Of a stretch of DNA of 64,000 bases, positions 62,928-64,000 are shown in pieces. Under the pieces are notes generated by a model. That model was not told the DNA's origin and made no database searches. It was given only the letters and a program-made list of their open reading frames with translations. Within the stretch, counting starts at the first letter, position 1. Every line of letters begins with the position of its first letter. Origin of the DNA: CAVQAH01 sp963784195 (GTDB lineage: Bacteria > Acidobacteriota > Vicinamibacteria > Vicinamibacterales > 2-12-FULL-66-21); NCBI GenBank assembly GCA_963784195.1, contig CAWARA010000020.1:186001-250000 (forward strand), written 5' to 3'. The position numbers were made by a program, and so were the translations under genes.

Positions 62928-64000
62928 ATGAGTCGCCGATCTCTTGTGTTCGTGGCCGCTCTTGTCCCGGCTGCGCTCCTCCTGTTCATCGTCGTCGGTC
63001 ACTGGGGAAGAACGGCAGACGTTCGTGTCACCGTGGCGGATGTGACGAGCGGCCCAGTTGTTCGTCGCTTCATCTCAAACGGTACGTTCGTGCCAGCCAG
63101 GATCGTCGACACAGGGACGCAGGTGTCGGGAACCATTCGGTCGGTCGAAGTGGATTTCAATACACGGGTCCGAGCTGGTCAAGTGATCGCACGTCTGGAC
63201 CCTGCAGCCTTCGACACTGAAGTCGCGAAAGCGGCGGCCGGCGTGATGCAGCGTCAGGCAGATGTGGCGCGACTGACGACTGCTGCGAAAGATGCTCGCA
63301 CCAAGCTGACGCGCGCCGAAGCGCTCGCTGCGAAAGCCCTGATTCCAGCAACCGATCTCGAGGCAGCGCTCGTCGCCGCACGGCAGGCCGAATCCGAATT
63401 GAAGGCGCAGGAAGCCGAACTGCAGTCGCAGCGCGCCACGCTGCGCCTGGCGCAGGTCAATCGCGATCACGCGATTGTTCGTTCTCCGATCGATGGCGTC
63501 GTCGTGAATCGCGCGATCGAAGTCGGCCAGACGGTGGCGGCTTCGTTCGAGGCGCCCGTCCTCTTTACGATCGCGGACCTGAGCCGGATGCAGCTGCTTG
63601 CGGAGATCGACGAAGCCGACGTGAGCGGGGTGCAGCCCGGCACGAGCGTGACATTTGAGGTGGAGTCGTTAGGTGGACGACGTTTCAACGGCCGGGTGTC
63701 ACACGTTCGGCTGCAGCCGATCGTCGAGCCGGCGACGGCGGGCACGTCGGGTTCGTCATCATCAGCCATAGCCTCAAGCTCGCCCGCAACGTCGTCATCT
63801 CGCTCTGCAGCTACGACTTCGACACCCGCGACTTCGGGAGCTGCTGCCTCTCCGTCGTCATCCCAGTCCAGCAGACGACCAGCATGACGGCAGCCGGCAC
63901 GAATTCGATGCCGGGGCAATCGGGAACGACGGGCGCCACCGGGCAGGGCATCGTCTCCTATATCGCGGTCATCGATGTGGCGAACGCCGAACTTCAGCTT
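62928..64000 (+). CDS. MacA-like efflux adaptor, 3' truncated, frameshift in linker
   Basis: Membrane anchor (LVFVAALVPAALLLFIVVGHW), then VDTGTQVSGTIRSVEVDFNTRVRAGQVIARLDP as the first lipoyl half, a helical hairpin and DHAIVRSPIDGVVVNRAIEVGQTVAASF as the second half: the MacA/HlyD fold. A Ser/Ala/Thr linker ends at a stop at 63887, but a second frame takes up QTTSMTAAG near 63875 and continues GQGIVSYIAVIDVANAELQL to the window edge, the expected next barrel strand. So one gene with a one-base break, cut by the window end. It should link an ABC exporter to an outer-membrane channel. Confidence 0.8.

Noticed and set aside
1..64000. Mobile element, prophage, tRNA or rRNA genes
   Set aside because: No integrase, transposase, capsid or replication protein was seen in any frame, and no sequence with convincing tRNA or rRNA features was noticed by eye. 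A covariance-model scan would settle it.

Overview
The DNA is GC-rich, with dense and mostly convergent or overlapping gene blocks. It carries a TonB-dependent receptor with an N-terminal carboxypeptidase-regulatory domain, several acidobacterial-style repeat or HEAT proteins, a Rieske/cytochrome b complex, and MurJ, TypA and Zwf/OpcA. The gene mix suggests an uncultured Acidobacteriota (Vicinamibacteria-like) chromosome. That placement is inference from gene content, since no rRNA lies in the window. I see no prophage, transposase, tRNA or CRISPR array.

Bases 1-24,140 form a surface-glycan / polyprenyl-sugar locus: methyltransferases (1-522, 1431-2141, 9192-10280, 18167-19006), GT-C membrane glycosyltransferases (2182-3909, 16428-18180, 22251-24138), a GT2 and a GT4 enzyme, a flippase, a GNAT enzyme, a polysaccharide deacetylase, a membrane-embedded spermidine-synthase-like protein and two radical SAM enzymes (one SPASM-like, one B12-binding-like). 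A broken, repeat-rich secreted protein (6800-8799) interrupts it.

Bases 24,240-36,529 are mixed housekeeping and metabolism: YqeY, MurJ, an MFS exporter, a rhomboid protease, an SDR reductase, a cupin, a fused alpha/beta thiamine-dependent dehydrogenase E1, a propeller-like protein and the TonB receptor.

Bases 36,881-47,245 are the highlight: a gas-vesicle cluster, all on the minus strand. In transcription order it reads CBS protein, gvpJ, gvpA, sensor histidine kinase, response regulator, gvpL, gvpG, a two-domain ArsA/Get3-like ATPase, gvpF, a gvpA-like/gvpF fusion, gvpK and a diacylglycerol-kinase-like gene. Many of these genes overlap or abut, so they probably form one operon. No gvpN AAA+ ATPase is visible; the ArsA/Get3-like ATPase is the only assembly-type ATPase there. 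The embedded two-component pair suggests signal-controlled buoyancy or assembly.

Bases 47,551-64,000 hold opcA-zwf, a Rieske / cytochrome b-diheme c pair, an ECF sigma / anti-sigma / HEAT-protein operon, typA, a YbaK-type deacylase, RlpA, an HD hydrolase, an exported methyltransferase, a class III aminotransferase, a dynamin-like GTPase and a truncated MacA-type adaptor.

Two features run through the whole window. First, about ten loci have reading frames broken by single-base indels, mostly in homopolymers, which looks more like residual sequencing error than decay. Second, intergenic gaps are filled with palindromes and short-word repeat tracts, including a three-copy cloverleaf-like palindrome family and a nested inverted repeat with perfect 36-bp arms.
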